Source: Agromyces salentinus (GTDB lineage Bacteria; Actinomycetota; Actinomycetes; Actinomycetales; Microbacteriaceae). From it: a stretch of 64,000 bases of DNA. The DNA lies in contig NZ_WBIR01000010.1 in NCBI RefSeq assembly GCF_009749395.1, positions 1-64,000 on the forward strand. The letters are read 5' to 3'. A program made the position numbers and the translations under genes. Positions 26,628-38,618 of this stretch are shown in pieces. Within the stretch, counting starts at the first letter, position 1. Each line of letters opens with the position of its first letter. The notes below the pieces were generated by a model. It did no database searches, was not told the origin of the DNA, and saw only the letters and a program-made list of their open reading frames with translations.

Positions 26628-26633
26628 AGCGTA
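26628..26633 (-). promoter_or_regulatory. -10 box of the TPP riboswitch transcript
   Basis: TACGCT on the reverse strand would place transcription start near 26621, right at the 5' end of the aptamer. Confidence 0.55.
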
Positions 26634-26735
26634 CACGCAGACGATGACTCGCGTTCACCCTCACGCGCGCGGCAGCGGGACGGCCGGCCACAGGGGCACG
26701 GCTCAGGCGGGTTGCGCGTTCGCGTCGTCGCGGCG

Positions 26736-27068
26736 TCAGCGCTTGAGCGCGCGGATGATCGTCTTGAGGGCGTGGCCCACGACGAAGATGAAGGGCGTCG
26801 CGACGAGCACGAGGCCGATCACGTTCGGCTCGAACCGGACGCGCCCCTGCTCGCCGACGTAGGCGCCGAGCGGGACGGAGAGACCGCCGCCACCGCCGCC
26901 GCTGCCCTGCACGTTGTCGGTCGCTCCCCCGCTGCCGGCACCGAAGCCGTAGTAGCCGAGGGCCACGGGAACGACCTTCACGCCGTCGATGTCGACGGGA
27001 TCGCCGTAGGCGGTCTTCACGCCGACGCCCGCGACGGTCTCGGCAAGGTCCAGTACGAGTTCAGCCAT
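26736..27068 (-). CDS. GerW-family (YtfJ-like) protein
   Basis: The 110-residue protein shows the GerW pattern: an N-terminal helix, AYGDPVDIDGVKVVPVA, then Gly-rich YYGFGAGSGG and a long glycine run, and a C-terminal hydrophobic segment (VIGLVLVATPFIFVVGHAL) that may be membrane-associated. The name comes from Bacillus sporulation proteins, but the family is common in non-sporulating actinobacteria, where its role is unknown. The gene is leaderless. Confidence 0.88.
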   Translation of the reverse strand: MAELVLDLAETVAGVGVKTAYGDPVDIDGVKVVPVALGYYGFGAGSGGATDNVQGSGGGGGGLSVPLGAYVGEQGRVRFEPNVIGLVLVATPFIFVVGHALKTIIRALKR

Positions 27069-27074
27069 GTGGCA

Positions 27075-27080
27075 ACGCTA
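27075..27080 (-). promoter_or_regulatory. -10 box of leaderless GerW-family gene
   Basis: TAGCGT on the reverse strand lies 6 bases before the ATG at 27068. Confidence 0.65.
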
Positions 27081-27097
27081 CCCGCGCAGGACTCCCG

Positions 27098-28393
27098 CTA
27101 CCACCCCCAGGCCGCGGCGTTCGGATCGAACGGCTCGTCGCCCTTCGCCGTACGCCGCCGCTCCTGCTCCTGCTCGCGAAGGTTCTCACGCTGCACCAGG
27201 GCGGCCGGCCGAACCGCCCCGCGCCCGAACTTGGCAGCGACCTGGTCGATCGTGCGTTCGGCGTCCCGCCATTCCTCGTCGGGGTCCCAGAGCATGGCAC
27301 CGGTGCCGGACTCGCGGAGGTTCTCGGCGCGCACGCCGATCAGCCGCACCCGGGCGCCGTCGCCGACGAGACCCTCGAGCGCCTCGGACGCCTCGTCGTA
27401 GATGCGTCGCGCCACATCGGTCGGCTCGGCGAGCGTTCGGGAACGGGTCAGCGTTCGGAAGTCGCCGTACCTGAGCTTGAGCGAGATCGTTCGAGCGACG
27501 AGGCCCGCCTTCCGAAGTCGCACGGCGACGTTGCCCGAGAGTTGCAACAGCTCGCGGCGGATCACGATCGGGTCGGTGAGGTCGTGTCCGAACGTCTGCT
27601 CGTGGCCGATGCTGCGTTCGGTCCGGGTCGTGTGGACCTCGCGAGGGTCGTCGCCGACGGCCAGTCGGGCGAGCCGGGCGGCGAGCGCGGGGCCGACGGC
27701 CCGCACGAGCGCGTCGGGCGGCATCGTGGCGACATCGCCCACCGTGCGCAACCCGATTCGCTGCAGCGATTCCTCGGTCACCCGACCCACGCCCCAGAGC
27801 GCGGACACCGGCAGCGGATGGAGGAACGCGACCGTCTCGTGCGCGGGCACGACGAGCATGCCGTCGGGCTTCGCCCGGCTCGAGGCGACCTTGGCCACGT
27901 ACTTGGTCGCCGCGACGCCGATCGAGCACGTGAGCCCGGTCTCGCGCTGCACGCGGTCGCGGATGCTCCAGGCGATCTCTGCCGGCGTTCCGTGCAGCCG
28001 CCTCGCGCCCGACACGTCGAGGAAGGCCTCGTCGATCGAGAGCGGCTCGACCAGCGGGGTGATCTGCCCGAAGATCTCCATCACCCGGCGCGAGTACTCG
28101 GAGTACGCCGGATAGTTGCCCCTGAGCACGATGGCGTTCGGGCAGCGCTGCAACGCGACGGACATGGGCATCGCGGAATTGACGCCGTATCGGCGAGCCT
28201 CGTAACTGGCGGCCGCCACGACGCCGCGGCCGGCCGTGCCACCGACGAGCACCGGCTTGCCGCGCAGCTCGGGCCTCGAGAGGAGCTCGACGGAGACGAA
28301 GAAGGCATCCATGTCGACATGGAGGATGGGGGTCTCCGAGTCGTCGACCGGCCCGGTGGTGACCTGTCTCGACGAGCCGTCCTGCTTGCTCAC
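27098..28393 (-). CDS. dinB: DNA polymerase IV (Y family)
   Basis: The 431-residue translesion polymerase has HVDMDAFFVSVE near residue 25 and LSIDEAFLDVSG near residue 120, supplying the catalytic acidic residues. The fingers (AASYEARRYGVNSAMP), the thumb with helix-hairpin-helix VSALWGVGRVTEESL, and the little-finger domain (IGHEQTFGHDL) follow. The C-terminal ~40 residues are charged, and no obvious consensus sliding-clamp box is seen at the extreme end. The GTG at 28393 is placed by the -10 box six bases upstream. I saw no LexA box. Confidence 0.95.
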   Translation of the reverse strand: MSKQDGSSRQVTTGPVDDSETPILHVDMDAFFVSVELLSRPELRGKPVLVGGTAGRGVVAAASYEARRYGVNSAMPMSVALQRCPNAIVLRGNYPAYSEYSRRVMEIFGQITPLVEPLSIDEAFLDVSGARRLHGTPAEIAWSIRDRVQRETGLTCSIGVAATKYVAKVASSRAKPDGMLVVPAHETVAFLHPLPVSALWGVGRVTEESLQRIGLRTVGDVATMPPDALVRAVGPALAARLARLAVGDDPREVHTTRTERSIGHEQTFGHDLTDPIVIRRELLQLSGNVAVRLRKAGLVARTISLKLRYGDFRTLTRSRTLAEPTDVARRIYDEASEALEGLVGDGARVRLIGVRAENLRESGTGAMLWDPDEEWRDAERTIDQVAAKFGRGAVRPAALVQRENLREQEQERRRTAKGDEPFDPNAAAWGW

Positions 28394-28399
28394 GTTGCG

Positions 28400-28405
28400 A
28401 CCCTA
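28400..28405 (-). promoter_or_regulatory. -10 box of leaderless dinB
   Basis: TAGGGT on the reverse strand lies 6 bases before the GTG at 28393. Confidence 0.6.
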
Positions 28406-28433
28406 CGCCAGGCCACCGTCATCGGGTGGCGGG

Positions 28434-29048
28434 TCAGAAGCCGAAGTCGCCGCCGAAGTCGCCGCCGAAATCTCCGAACCCGCCGGCGTCGCCGCCGAGA
28501 TCGCCCGACCCGTCGGCCGAGGCCCCGGGCATGCCGGCGTCGCCCGTACCCCCGTCTCCGGCGACGTCACCGCCGAAGTCGGGTCCGGGCAGGAACGCCT
28601 GCGCGATCATCGAGCCGACGACGACGCCGGCGACCGTGCCGAGCATCGAGCCGCCGACCATCGAGCCGAACGACGGCCCACCCGGCCCCCCGCGCCGACC
28701 CGCGGCATCCGTCGCCTGGAAGGTGCGCTCCATGGTGCCTGGCGCCCGCAGTTCCGCGCGGGTCGCCGCGCGCGCGAGGGTGGCCGGGTCGTCGGACGTG
28801 AGCCGCTCCCCCGCGGGTGCCTGGTCGGAGAGCGCCTGGAAGACCTGTGCGCGCTGGGCGGGCGTGAGCTTGGCGAACGCCTCGGCGTGCACGGCCTCGA
28901 TCGACTCGGGCGGTGCGGTGCGGAGCAGGTATCGGTACCGCGCGATCGCGCGCTCGTCCTCGGTCTGCGCCCGTGCGGGCGCCCGGGGAAGCGCAGGCTG
29001 CGCCGCGCGGGGATCGGGTGCGCCGAACAGTCGGTCAAGGAAGCCCAT
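28434..29048 (-). CDS. Gly/Asp-rich protein of unknown function
   Basis: The 204-residue protein begins MGFLDRLFG, has a helical charged region to about residue 110, a glycine-zipper-like hydrophobic stretch at 126-153 (SMVGGSMLGTVAGVVVGSMI) and a C-terminus built of GD, GFG and FGGD repeats ending FGGDFGGDFGF. The layout resembles bacterial proteins with a glycine-zipper membrane segment and an exposed low-complexity tail. I cannot assign a function. Third-position GC bias supports coding. Confidence 0.8.
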   Translation of the reverse strand: MGFLDRLFGAPDPRAAQPALPRAPARAQTEDERAIARYRYLLRTAPPESIEAVHAEAFAKLTPAQRAQVFQALSDQAPAGERLTSDDPATLARAATRAELRAPGTMERTFQATDAAGRRGGPGGPSFGSMVGGSMLGTVAGVVVGSMIAQAFLPGPDFGGDVAGDGGTGDAGMPGASADGSGDLGGDAGGFGDFGGDFGGDFGF

Positions 29049-29197
29049 GATGTCCTCGTCAATCGCTCAGGGGAAGATCAGCGTAGGGAGCCAAGCCCGG
29101 AACATGCTGGGAGCGGGGGCGCACCGCCGACGATCGACCGCACCGTGAACCCGGGATCACACCGGAGCGGAACCTCCGGAGGCACCTGCACCGCAGT

Positions 29198-29233
29198 GCG
29201 GGCGAGCCCGACCGGATGGCCGGACTCGCCCGC
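29198..29233 (-). terminator. Terminator of the gatCAB operon
   Basis: GCGGGCGAG (29198-29206) pairs with CTCGCCCGC (29225-29233), with further inner pairing of CCGG elements. It starts about 15 bases beyond the gatB stop. The rest of the 199-base gap up to 29049 shows no recognisable feature. Confidence 0.75.
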
Positions 29234-29247
29234 AGATCGCAGCGGAC

Positions 29248-30765
29248 CTAGTCGGTCGTGGCTCGCTCGAGGACCAGCTCGCGCACGCGCGCGGCGTCGG
29301 CCTTGCCCTGCATCGCCTTCATCACGGCGCCGATGACGGCACCGGCGGCCTGGACCTTGCCGTCGCGGATCTTGGCGAGCACGTCGGGCTGAGAGGCCAA
29401 CGCCTCGTCGATCGCGGCGATGAGCGCTCCGTCGTCGGAGACGACCGCGAGGCCGCGGGCGTCGACGACCTGCTGCGGCGAGCCCTCGCCCGCGATGACG
29501 CCCTCGAGCACCTGGCGCGCCAGGCGATCCGTGAGCGTTCCGGAGTCGACGAGCTGTGCCAGTTCGGCGACGTGCTCGGGCGTCGCGAGCGATGCGGCAT
29601 CCACGTTCTGCGCGTTCGCGATGCGGGCGAGCTCACCGGTCCACCACTTGCGGGCGGCAGCGGGCGTCGCACCCGCGGCGACCGTCTGGGTGACCTCGAC
29701 GAGGAGGTCGCTGTTCACGACGCCCTGGAAGTCGAGGTCCGTGAAGCCCCACTCGCCCTTCAGCCGGCGACGGCGAGCCGCGGGCGGCTCGGGCAGCGCG
29801 GCACGCAGCTCCTCGATCAGCTCGGGCGACGGCACGACGGGCAGCAGGTCGGGCTCGGGGAAGTAGCGGTAGTCGTCGGCATCGGACTTGGGGCGACCGG
29901 CACTCGTCGTGCCGGTGTCCTCGTGCCAGTGGCGCGTCTCCTGCGTGATGGAACCGCCGTCGGCGAGGATCGCCGCCTGGCGCTGGATCTCGTAGCGCAC
30001 GGCACGCTCGATCGAGCGGAACGAGTTGACGTTCTTCGTCTCGGTGCGCGTGCCGAGCTTCTCCTGCCCCCGCGGGCGCAGCGAGACGTTCGCGTCGCAG
30101 CGCAGGTTGCCGCGCTCCATGCGCGCTTCGGAGATGCCGAGCGAGATCGCGATGTCGCGGATCGTCGACACGTAGGCGCGAGCCAGCGCGGGGGCATCCG
30201 CCTCGGCGCCGAAGATCGGGCGCGTGACGATCTCGACCAGCGGCACGCCGGCGCGGTTGTAGTCGACGAGGGAGTACTCGGCGCCCTGGATGCGGCCGGT
30301 CGAACCGCCGACGTGGGTGAGCTTGCCGGCATCCTCCTCCATGTGGGCGCGCTCGATCGGGACCTGGAAGACGCGGCCGTTCTCGAGCTCGACCTCGACC
30401 TCGCCGTCGAAGGCGATCGGCTCGTCGTACTGCGAGATCTGGTAGTTCTTCGCCAGGTCGGGGTAGAAGTAGTTCTTGCGCGCGAAGCGGCTCGACGGTG
30501 CGATCTCGCAGCCGAGCGCGAGCCCGAGGGAGATCGAGGAGCGCACGGCCTCGCCGTTCACGACCGGCAGCGAGCCAGGCAGGCCCAGGCAGACCGGCGT
30601 GATGAGCGTGTTCGGCTCGGCGACGTGGAAGGCCGAGTTCGCCGGGTTGGGCGCCGAGGAGAACATCTTCGTCATGGTGTTCAGCTCGACGTGCACCTCG
30701 AGTCCGATGACCGGTTCGAAGAGCTCGAGCGCCTTGTCGAAGTCCATGAGTGCCGCGCGGGCCAT
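29248..30765 (-). CDS. gatB: Asp-tRNA(Asn)/Glu-tRNA(Gln) amidotransferase subunit B
   Basis: The 505-residue subunit binds the misacylated tRNA and carries the kinase step of the GatCAB transamidation. It contains [13 protein letters not shown], the cradle motifs [21 protein letters not shown] and [13 protein letters not shown], then a C-terminal YqeY-like helical tail ([10 protein letters not shown] to [14 protein letters not shown]). The ATG shares one base with the gatA stop (TGATG), so the genes are coupled. A hairpin terminator follows. Confidence 0.97.
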   Translation of the reverse strand: MARAALMDFDKALELFEPVIGLEVHVELNTMTKMFSSAPNPANSAFHVAEPNTLITPVCLGLPGSLPVVNGEAVRSSISLGLALGCEIAPSSRFARKNYFYPDLAKNYQISQYDEPIAFDGEVEVELENGRVFQVPIERAHMEEDAGKLTHVGGSTGRIQGAEYSLVDYNRAGVPLVEIVTRPIFGAEADAPALARAYVSTIRDIAISLGISEARMERGNLRCDANVSLRPRGQEKLGTRTETKNVNSFRSIERAVRYEIQRQAAILADGGSITQETRHWHEDTGTTSAGRPKSDADDYRYFPEPDLLPVVPSPELIEELRAALPEPPAARRRRLKGEWGFTDLDFQGVVNSDLLVEVTQTVAAGATPAAARKWWTGELARIANAQNVDAASLATPEHVAELAQLVDSGTLTDRLARQVLEGVIAGEGSPQQVVDARGLAVVSDDGALIAAIDEALASQPDVLAKIRDGKVQAAGAVIGAVMKAMQGKADAARVRELVLERATTD

Positions 30766-32297
30766 CAGATCACACCTTCCTCGGCCGCAGCCATCTCGTG
30801 CGAAGACAGGTCGGGCGCGCGGTTCAGCAGCGGCCCGCCCCACTCGGCCTCGAGCAGTCGCTCGAGGGCCGCGCCGACGTTGTAGAGTCGTGCGTCCTGG
30901 CGCGCTGGCGCCAGGAACTGGATGCCGACCGGCAGGCCGTCTTCAGGGGCGAGGCCGGCGGGCAGCGAGATGCCGGGCACGCCGGCGAGGTTCGCCGGGA
31001 TGGTCGCGACGTCGTTGAGGTACATCGCGAGCGGGTCGTCGAGCTTCTCGCCGAGCTTGAACGCCGTCGTGGGCGCGGTCGGCGTGGCGAGCACGTCGAC
31101 CTTCGCGAACGCGTTCTCGAAGTCGCGCTGCACGAGCGTGCGGACCTTCTGGGCGCTCCCGTAGTAGGCGTCGTAGTAGCCGGCCGAGAGCGCGTAGGTG
31201 CCGAGGATGATGCGCCGCTTGACCTCCGGCCCGAAGCCGGCCTCGCGCGAGGCGGCCATGACCTGCTCGACCGTGCCGCCGCCCTCGGGCGTGACCCGCA
31301 GTCCGAAGCGCACGGAGTCGAACTTGGCGAGGTTCGAGGAGGCCTCGGCCGGGAGGATCAGGTAGTACGCGGCGATCGCGTACTCGAAGTTCGGCGCGTC
31401 GATCTCGACGATCTCGGCGCCGTTGCGCTCGAGCAGGGCGAGCGACTCGTGGAAGCGCGAGCGCACTCCGGCCTGCACGCCCCCGGAGTCGAGCTGCTTG
31501 ACGACGCCGATGCGCACGCCGGCGACATCCGCCCGGCGGACCGCGTCGGCCATCGACGGCCACGCCTCGGGGATCGAGGTGGAGTCGTGCGGGTCGTGCC
31601 CGGCGATGACGTCCTGCAGCAGCGCGGCGTCGAGCACCGTGCGCGTGACCGGGCCGATCTGGTCGAGCGAGGAGGCGAGCGCGATCGAGCCGTACCGGCT
31701 CACCGCACCGTAGGTGGGCTTCACGCCGACCGTGCCGGTGACGTGCGCCGGCTGGCGGATCGAGCCGCCGGTGTCGCTGCCGAGCGCGAGGGGCGCCTCG
31801 AAGGCGGCGACGGATGCCGCGGAGCCGCCGCCGGATCCGCCGGGGATGCGGTCGAGGTCCCACGGGTTGTGGGTCGGGCCGTAGGCCGAGTGCTCGGTGG
31901 ACGAGCCCATCGCGAACTCGTCCATGTTCGTCTTGCCGAGCGGGATCATGCCGGCCTCGCGCACGAGGCGCACGGGCGTCGCGTCGTACGGCGGGATCCA
32001 GCCCTCGAGGATGCGCGAGCCGGCCGTGGAGGGCATGCCCTCGGTCACGAGCACGTCCTTGATGGCGATGGGCACGCCGGCGAGCGGCCCGAAGGCCTCT
32101 CCCGCGGCGCGACGACGGTCGACGTCGGCGGCGGCGGCGAGGGCGCCCTCGTCGTTCACGTGCAGGAAGGCGTGCACGGCGCCGTCGACCGACGCGATGC
32201 GATCGAGGTGGGCGCGGGTGGCCTCGACGGAGGAGACCTCGCCCGCGGCGATCTTCGCGCCCAGTTCGGCGGCGGTCAGCCGGATGATCTCGCTCAC
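30765..32297 (-). CDS. gatA: Asp-tRNA(Asn)/Glu-tRNA(Gln) amidotransferase subunit A
   Basis: The 510-residue amidase subunit releases ammonia from glutamine for the transamidation. The Ser-cisSer-Lys triad is present: [11 protein letters not shown] (Lys) and the Gly/Ser-rich [10 protein letters not shown] and [12 protein letters not shown] segments. Length matches the family. The GTG at 32297 overlaps the gatC stop by four bases (GTGA) and has GGAGGA just upstream. Together with GatB and GatC it makes Gln-tRNA(Gln) and possibly Asn-tRNA(Asn). Confidence 0.97.
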   Translation of the reverse strand: MSEIIRLTAAELGAKIAAGEVSSVEATRAHLDRIASVDGAVHAFLHVNDEGALAAAADVDRRRAAGEAFGPLAGVPIAIKDVLVTEGMPSTAGSRILEGWIPPYDATPVRLVREAGMIPLGKTNMDEFAMGSSTEHSAYGPTHNPWDLDRIPGGSGGGSAASVAAFEAPLALGSDTGGSIRQPAHVTGTVGVKPTYGAVSRYGSIALASSLDQIGPVTRTVLDAALLQDVIAGHDPHDSTSIPEAWPSMADAVRRADVAGVRIGVVKQLDSGGVQAGVRSRFHESLALLERNGAEIVEIDAPNFEYAIAAYYLILPAEASSNLAKFDSVRFGLRVTPEGGGTVEQVMAASREAGFGPEVKRRIILGTYALSAGYYDAYYGSAQKVRTLVQRDFENAFAKVDVLATPTAPTTAFKLGEKLDDPLAMYLNDVATIPANLAGVPGISLPAGLAPEDGLPVGIQFLAPARQDARLYNVGAALERLLEAEWGGPLLNRAPDLSSHEMAAAEEGVI

Positions 32298-32596
32298 TGC
32301 TCCTCCCCCAGGATCGCCGAGACGACGAAGCGCGAGCCGTCTGCCTCGGGCGCACCGGCCACGGCCTGCTCGGCCGTGAGCACGTCGTCGCCGACGACAT
32401 CGTCGCGGAACACGTTCTGCATCGGGATCGGGTGGCTCGTGGGCGGCACGTCGGGCGTCGCCACCTCGCCGACCTTCTCGACGGCCTGCATGATCTGGCC
32501 GAGCTCCGTCGTGAGGTGCGCGATCTCTTCTTCGGTGAGCGCGATGCGTGCGAGGTTCGCGAGATGCGCGACCTGCTCCGCAGTGATTTCGGACAT
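32294..32596 (-). CDS. gatC: Asp-tRNA(Asn)/Glu-tRNA(Gln) amidotransferase subunit C
   Basis: The 100-residue subunit stabilises the GatA-GatB interface. It starts [24 protein letters not shown] and has the conserved [16 protein letters not shown] segment. It is the first gene of the gatC-gatA-gatB operon, with GGAG ahead of the ATG. A TAGAAT element about 30 bases upstream may be its -10 box. Confidence 0.96.
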   Translation of the reverse strand: MSEITAEQVAHLANLARIALTEEEIAHLTTELGQIMQAVEKVGEVATPDVPPTSHPIPMQNVFRDDVVGDDVLTAEQAVAGAPEADGSRFVVSAILGEEQ

Positions 32597-32663
32597 GCTG
32601 CTCCGTCGTCTCGTGATGGGGATGCACCGATTCTATCGGGGAGACGGCCCGGGCCCGTCTGCG

Positions 32664-34454
32664 CTACCCCGGCACCCCGAAGAGGCCGCCGCCGTGCTCG
32701 TGCAGCAGTGCGTACGCGTCCGCGTACGTCTCGGGCTCTGGGTCGTCGGCGCGTCCGAATCGCGCGACCAGCAGGCCGAGCAGGCCCCTGGCCGGCGGGC
32801 TCAACGGCTTGTCCTTGTGCGCGTGCGCGGGATGCGGCGCGGTGGCCTGCGGGTTGGGCGGCAGGAACTGCGGCGTCGTCGACGGCCACGTCCACGGATG
32901 CCGCGGCTCGTCGAGGTTGACGACGCTGAAGAGGTCGTTCGCTCCGGCGTCGCGCCGGGTGAGCGGCTTCAGGCCGTGGAGTCGCGCGAGCGTGGCGATC
33001 ACCGCACCGTGGTGCATCTCGTCGTGGACGACCGTGCCGGCGCGGGTGTACGCCGAGATCGCGATCGCCGGCACACGGCAGCCGAGCCGATCGAACCGGA
33101 AGCCCATCTCACCCGGATCCTGACCCTCGAAGGGCGGCGAGGCCGCCGGCGGCGGGACGTGGTCGTAGGTGCCGCCGTGCTCGTCGAACGTGATGAGCAG
33201 CAGGGTGTTGAGCGCATTGGACCCGGTCGTACTGGCGCTGGTCTTCACGGCCTCGTAGATGCGGTGCACCAGCAGTTCGCCCGCACGCACGTCGGAGACC
33301 GCACTGTCGAACACCTCCGTGCCGTCCACCTCGGACTCGCGCAGCTTTCCGAACGGCGGATGGAAGTCGTTGTGGTTGTAGACCATGCGCGGCTCGATGA
33401 ACGCGTACGCCGGGAGCCGGCCGGTGCGAACGTCGTCGTAGAACCGGTCCATCGTGGCGAAGTGGTCGGTGCGCCAGTACTGCTCGAGCACCGGTGCGTG
33501 CAGCACGCCGGTGAAGGAGACGAGCTGGAGCTCGTCGAAGTAGATGCGCCACTCGAGGCCAGCCTCCTCGAGGCGGTTGAAGATCGTCGGTGCCGGCGCC
33601 GCGTCGATCCACTTGTCGTAGCCGCCGCCGTGCTTGTTCGTCACGAACCCGTGCGAGGTCGAGGCATGGAAGAAGGACCGATTGCAGAACGTCTGCGAGG
33701 GAACGGCGCAGTGCCACGCGTCGAAGACGGCGAAGTTCTTCGCGAGGGTCGAGAGCACCGGGAGCATCTCGGGCGAGAACGAGCCCATGATCTGGTTCGC
33801 CTCGGCGGGCGTGGGCTGCCTGCCATTCCTCAGCCGTTCGGCGTTGATGACGTAGTCGGTGAGGAAGCCGTCCATGGTCGGCGTCTGCCCCGGTCGCGGG
33901 GCGTTGTACGGGTCGTCCATGTCGCCGACCTCGACCTCGGCGTTGGAGGCCGGCTCGACGATGCCGAAGAGCTGCGTGTTGACGTGCGGGTACTCCTCGC
34001 CCGGGTCGGGGTTGGGCTTGCCCATGATCTCGTCGGTGGTGCCGTCGTACACATGCGCGGGCACGGCGACGCCGTCGGGGCCGGAGTTCGCGTACTCGCC
34101 GAACGCGAGCCCGTCGAATCGCTGCCCGGCGGGCACGTCGTCCGGCGTGTACAGCCAGCCGAGCAGGTTGTCGAACGACCGGTTCTCGCCCATCAGGACG
34201 ACGACGTGGTCGAACCCCGCCTGTTCACGTGGCGTGAGGGCGGCGAAGTCCTCTGCACCCTGGGCGAAGCCGCGCGCCTGCCCCACCGCGAGTCCAGCGG
34301 CGGCTCCCCCGCCGCTGCCGATGACCGCGCCCGCCGCGGCGGCCCCGCCGATCTTCAGGAAGTCCCGCCGCGACGCACCGTCGTCGACCCCCGCTGCTCC
34401 GGTACCGCCGCCCTCGGCCGGCCTGTGCTCGTCGTCACCCAAGATCGCCCCCAT
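32664..34454 (-). CDS. Tat-exported phospholipase C/phosphoesterase-family protein
   Basis: The 596-residue protein belongs to the bacterial phosphocholine-preferring phospholipase C/acid phosphatase superfamily. A twin-arginine signal SRRDFLKIGGAAAAG starts near residue 28. The metal-site motif GENRSFDNLLGWL follows (Glu, Asn), with later FDEHGGTYDHV and DEMHHGAV supplying Asp and His ligands. It should hydrolyse phosphodiesters or phospholipids outside the cell. The substrate is not certain. The ATG lies 22 bases after the ligA stop with AGGA upstream, so it may be cotranscribed with ligA. Confidence 0.9.
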   Translation of the reverse strand: MGAILGDDEHRPAEGGGTGAAGVDDGASRRDFLKIGGAAAAGAVIGSGGGAAAGLAVGQARGFAQGAEDFAALTPREQAGFDHVVVLMGENRSFDNLLGWLYTPDDVPAGQRFDGLAFGEYANSGPDGVAVPAHVYDGTTDEIMGKPNPDPGEEYPHVNTQLFGIVEPASNAEVEVGDMDDPYNAPRPGQTPTMDGFLTDYVINAERLRNGRQPTPAEANQIMGSFSPEMLPVLSTLAKNFAVFDAWHCAVPSQTFCNRSFFHASTSHGFVTNKHGGGYDKWIDAAPAPTIFNRLEEAGLEWRIYFDELQLVSFTGVLHAPVLEQYWRTDHFATMDRFYDDVRTGRLPAYAFIEPRMVYNHNDFHPPFGKLRESEVDGTEVFDSAVSDVRAGELLVHRIYEAVKTSASTTGSNALNTLLLITFDEHGGTYDHVPPPAASPPFEGQDPGEMGFRFDRLGCRVPAIAISAYTRAGTVVHDEMHHGAVIATLARLHGLKPLTRRDAGANDLFSVVNLDEPRHPWTWPSTTPQFLPPNPQATAPHPAHAHKDKPLSPPARGLLGLLVARFGRADDPEPETYADAYALLHEHGGGLFGVPG

Positions 34455-34476
34455 CTCGTCCTGCTCGCCGCCGGGA

Positions 34477-36825
<2,349 letters not shown>

Positions 36826-36881
36826 TGAGCGGCCACCGACCTGCCGCATCGGCCCTCGCCGGGCGACGGTCGCGCCGAACG

Positions 36882-37643
36882 TCACGTCGCGTCCCAGAGG
36901 CGGCGGTAGTAGTCGATCCGCTCGGGATCGGGCGCGACGCCGTAGGAGTCGAAGAACGCCTGCTCCCGCCCCGCCCCGAAGTTCCATTCGAGGCTCCAGC
37001 TCGCCACCGCGAGATCGGCCCACCGGTCGGCCGTGCCGAGCCTCGCGACGTCGACGATCGCGGCGAAGGAACCGTCATCGTCGATGAGCGTGTTCGGGGC
37101 GCACGGGTCGCCGTGGCACACGACGAGTCGATCGATGGCCGGAGGCTCGTGCAGCGACCGCGGCACGGGCGACCCGGACGCCCTCGCGGCCTCGAGCCGC
37201 CTCGGGACAGACCAGTCGAACGGGCACGCGGCCGGGTCGAGCGACTCGTGGAGAAGGCGGAGCCCTTCGCCCATCGCGCGCGCTGCGGCATCCGGCCTCG
37301 ACACCCAGGCCGGCGAGACCGCGGAGAGCGCGTGGATCGCGCCGGTCGCGAGCCACTCGCCCGCCGCATCCGCCCCGGATGCCACGACCCGGGGTGCGGG
37401 GAAGCGGTCCTGGAGCCAGCGGAGCCGGCGCTCCTCGTCGGCGAGCGACTCCCCCGATCCCGCCGGGTTCCACTTCACGAACACCGCCCCGCCGGGGTGG
37501 GTTCCGCGAGCGATGCGGAACGTGAGTCCGCCAACGACGTTGCGCCACACGGGCGTCACCGCGGCGCCGGCAGCGAAGGCGGCGATCGCCTCCGGCACGG
37601 CCGTGCCGCCGTCGGCGGGTCCCGCCAGGTCGGTGGGCGTCAT
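36882..37643 (-). CDS. APH(3')-like aminoglycoside phosphotransferase family protein
   Basis: The 253-residue kinase-like protein has the APH fold: an N-lobe with AVFVKWNP holding the ATP-binding Lys, the catalytic loop VVCHGDPCAPNTL (Asp and Asn) and the Mg-binding Asp in AIVDVARLGTADRWADLA. The length and the DxARLGxADRxxDLA pattern are those of aminoglycoside 3'-phosphotransferases. Chromosomal actinobacterial members often have unknown physiological substrates, so resistance is only a possibility. No mobile sequences flank it. It is 68 bases upstream of ligA on the same strand. Confidence 0.88.
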   Translation of the reverse strand: MTPTDLAGPADGGTAVPEAIAAFAAGAAVTPVWRNVVGGLTFRIARGTHPGGAVFVKWNPAGSGESLADEERRLRWLQDRFPAPRVVASGADAAGEWLATGAIHALSAVSPAWVSRPDAAARAMGEGLRLLHESLDPAACPFDWSVPRRLEAARASGSPVPRSLHEPPAIDRLVVCHGDPCAPNTLIDDDGSFAAIVDVARLGTADRWADLAVASWSLEWNFGAGREQAFFDSYGVAPDPERIDYYRRLWDAT

Positions 37644-37704
37644 CGCACGCCGGAAGGACGGGCGACCTGATCGGCCGCCCGCCCCGTTCTCGTGTTCGGG
37701 TCGC

Positions 37705-38538
37705 TCACGCCTGGTCGGCGAATCCGGCCCGGTCGACGCGGCGGTGGTACCGGGTTCCGGCCATGCCGCCGAGCACGGCGCCCGCGAGGCTGGAGACCAG
37801 CACCACGGCCGAGGTGATGAGCCCGGCCACCGTGAACTCCTCGGCGCTCATGCGGAGGCGGGGGTACAGGTCGGCGTTGGAGAGCACGTCGACCTGGCTG
37901 CCGATGATCACGCTGACGAGCGAGACGACGATGGCGATCACGAGCGCCCACACCCAGACCGCGAGGCCCTGGACGGCGCCGTTGAACCGGGCCATGCGGG
38001 CGGCGACGTAGCCTCCGCACCAGTACGAGACGAGCAGGATGACGGCGAGGACCGCGACGGCGATCCAGCCGAGGCTCTCGGAGGCGACACCGGTGAGCAC
38101 GAGCGCGCGATCGGGAGTGTCGAAGCCGACGACGGCACCGACGCCGGCGACCGCGCCGGTGAGGATCGCGGCGGTTCCGGTTGCGGCCAGCCATCCGAAG
38201 AGGGCCGAGCCGATCTTGACGCCGCCGAACGCCTCGCGCTGGCGGCCGACCACGACACGTCTGGCAGCCGCGCCGCGGAGGGCGGCATCGTCCTCGTCGA
38301 CCGGAGCGGCGTCGGCGGATGCGGCGTCGACCGATCGGGAATCGGCGGGTCGTCCGTCGAGGTCCCGCCGCGCGCCGGCGGGAGCGCTCGTTCCGGGTGC
38401 GGCGGTCGGGTACGCGACGGTGTCGCGGTCATCGTCCGCGGTGCGGGCGCCGGCCCGCTCGTCCAGGACGGTGGTGGCGGCAGTGGGGGCGGCGGGACGC
38501 TCGGCGTCCCGTTCCGCGGGAACTCGGGGGGTGCTCAC
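37705..38538 (-). CDS. Multi-pass membrane protein with disordered N-terminus
   Basis: The 277-residue protein has an acidic, Ala/Pro/Asp-rich N-terminal ~110 residues followed by four hydrophobic helices: SALFGWLAATGTAAILTGAV, then SLGWIAVAVLAVILLVSYWCGGY, LAVWVWALVIAIVVSLVSVII and VAGLITSAVVLVSSLAGAVLG. The GTG at 38538 has GGAGGA a few bases upstream, which fixes the start. I recognise no enzymatic motif. Similar layouts occur in actinobacterial envelope proteins of unknown function. Confidence 0.87.
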   Translation of the reverse strand: MSTPRVPAERDAERPAAPTAATTVLDERAGARTADDDRDTVAYPTAAPGTSAPAGARRDLDGRPADSRSVDAASADAAPVDEDDAALRGAAARRVVVGRQREAFGGVKIGSALFGWLAATGTAAILTGAVAGVGAVVGFDTPDRALVLTGVASESLGWIAVAVLAVILLVSYWCGGYVAARMARFNGAVQGLAVWVWALVIAIVVSLVSVIIGSQVDVLSNADLYPRLRMSAEEFTVAGLITSAVVLVSSLAGAVLGGMAGTRYHRRVDRAGFADQA

Positions 38539-38618
38539 GGGGGTCCTCCTCGGGTGGGGCCGGCCGGATGGCGGCGTAGGCGTCAATCTAGGACGGCCCG
38601 CACGCGGCGCTCCGACCC

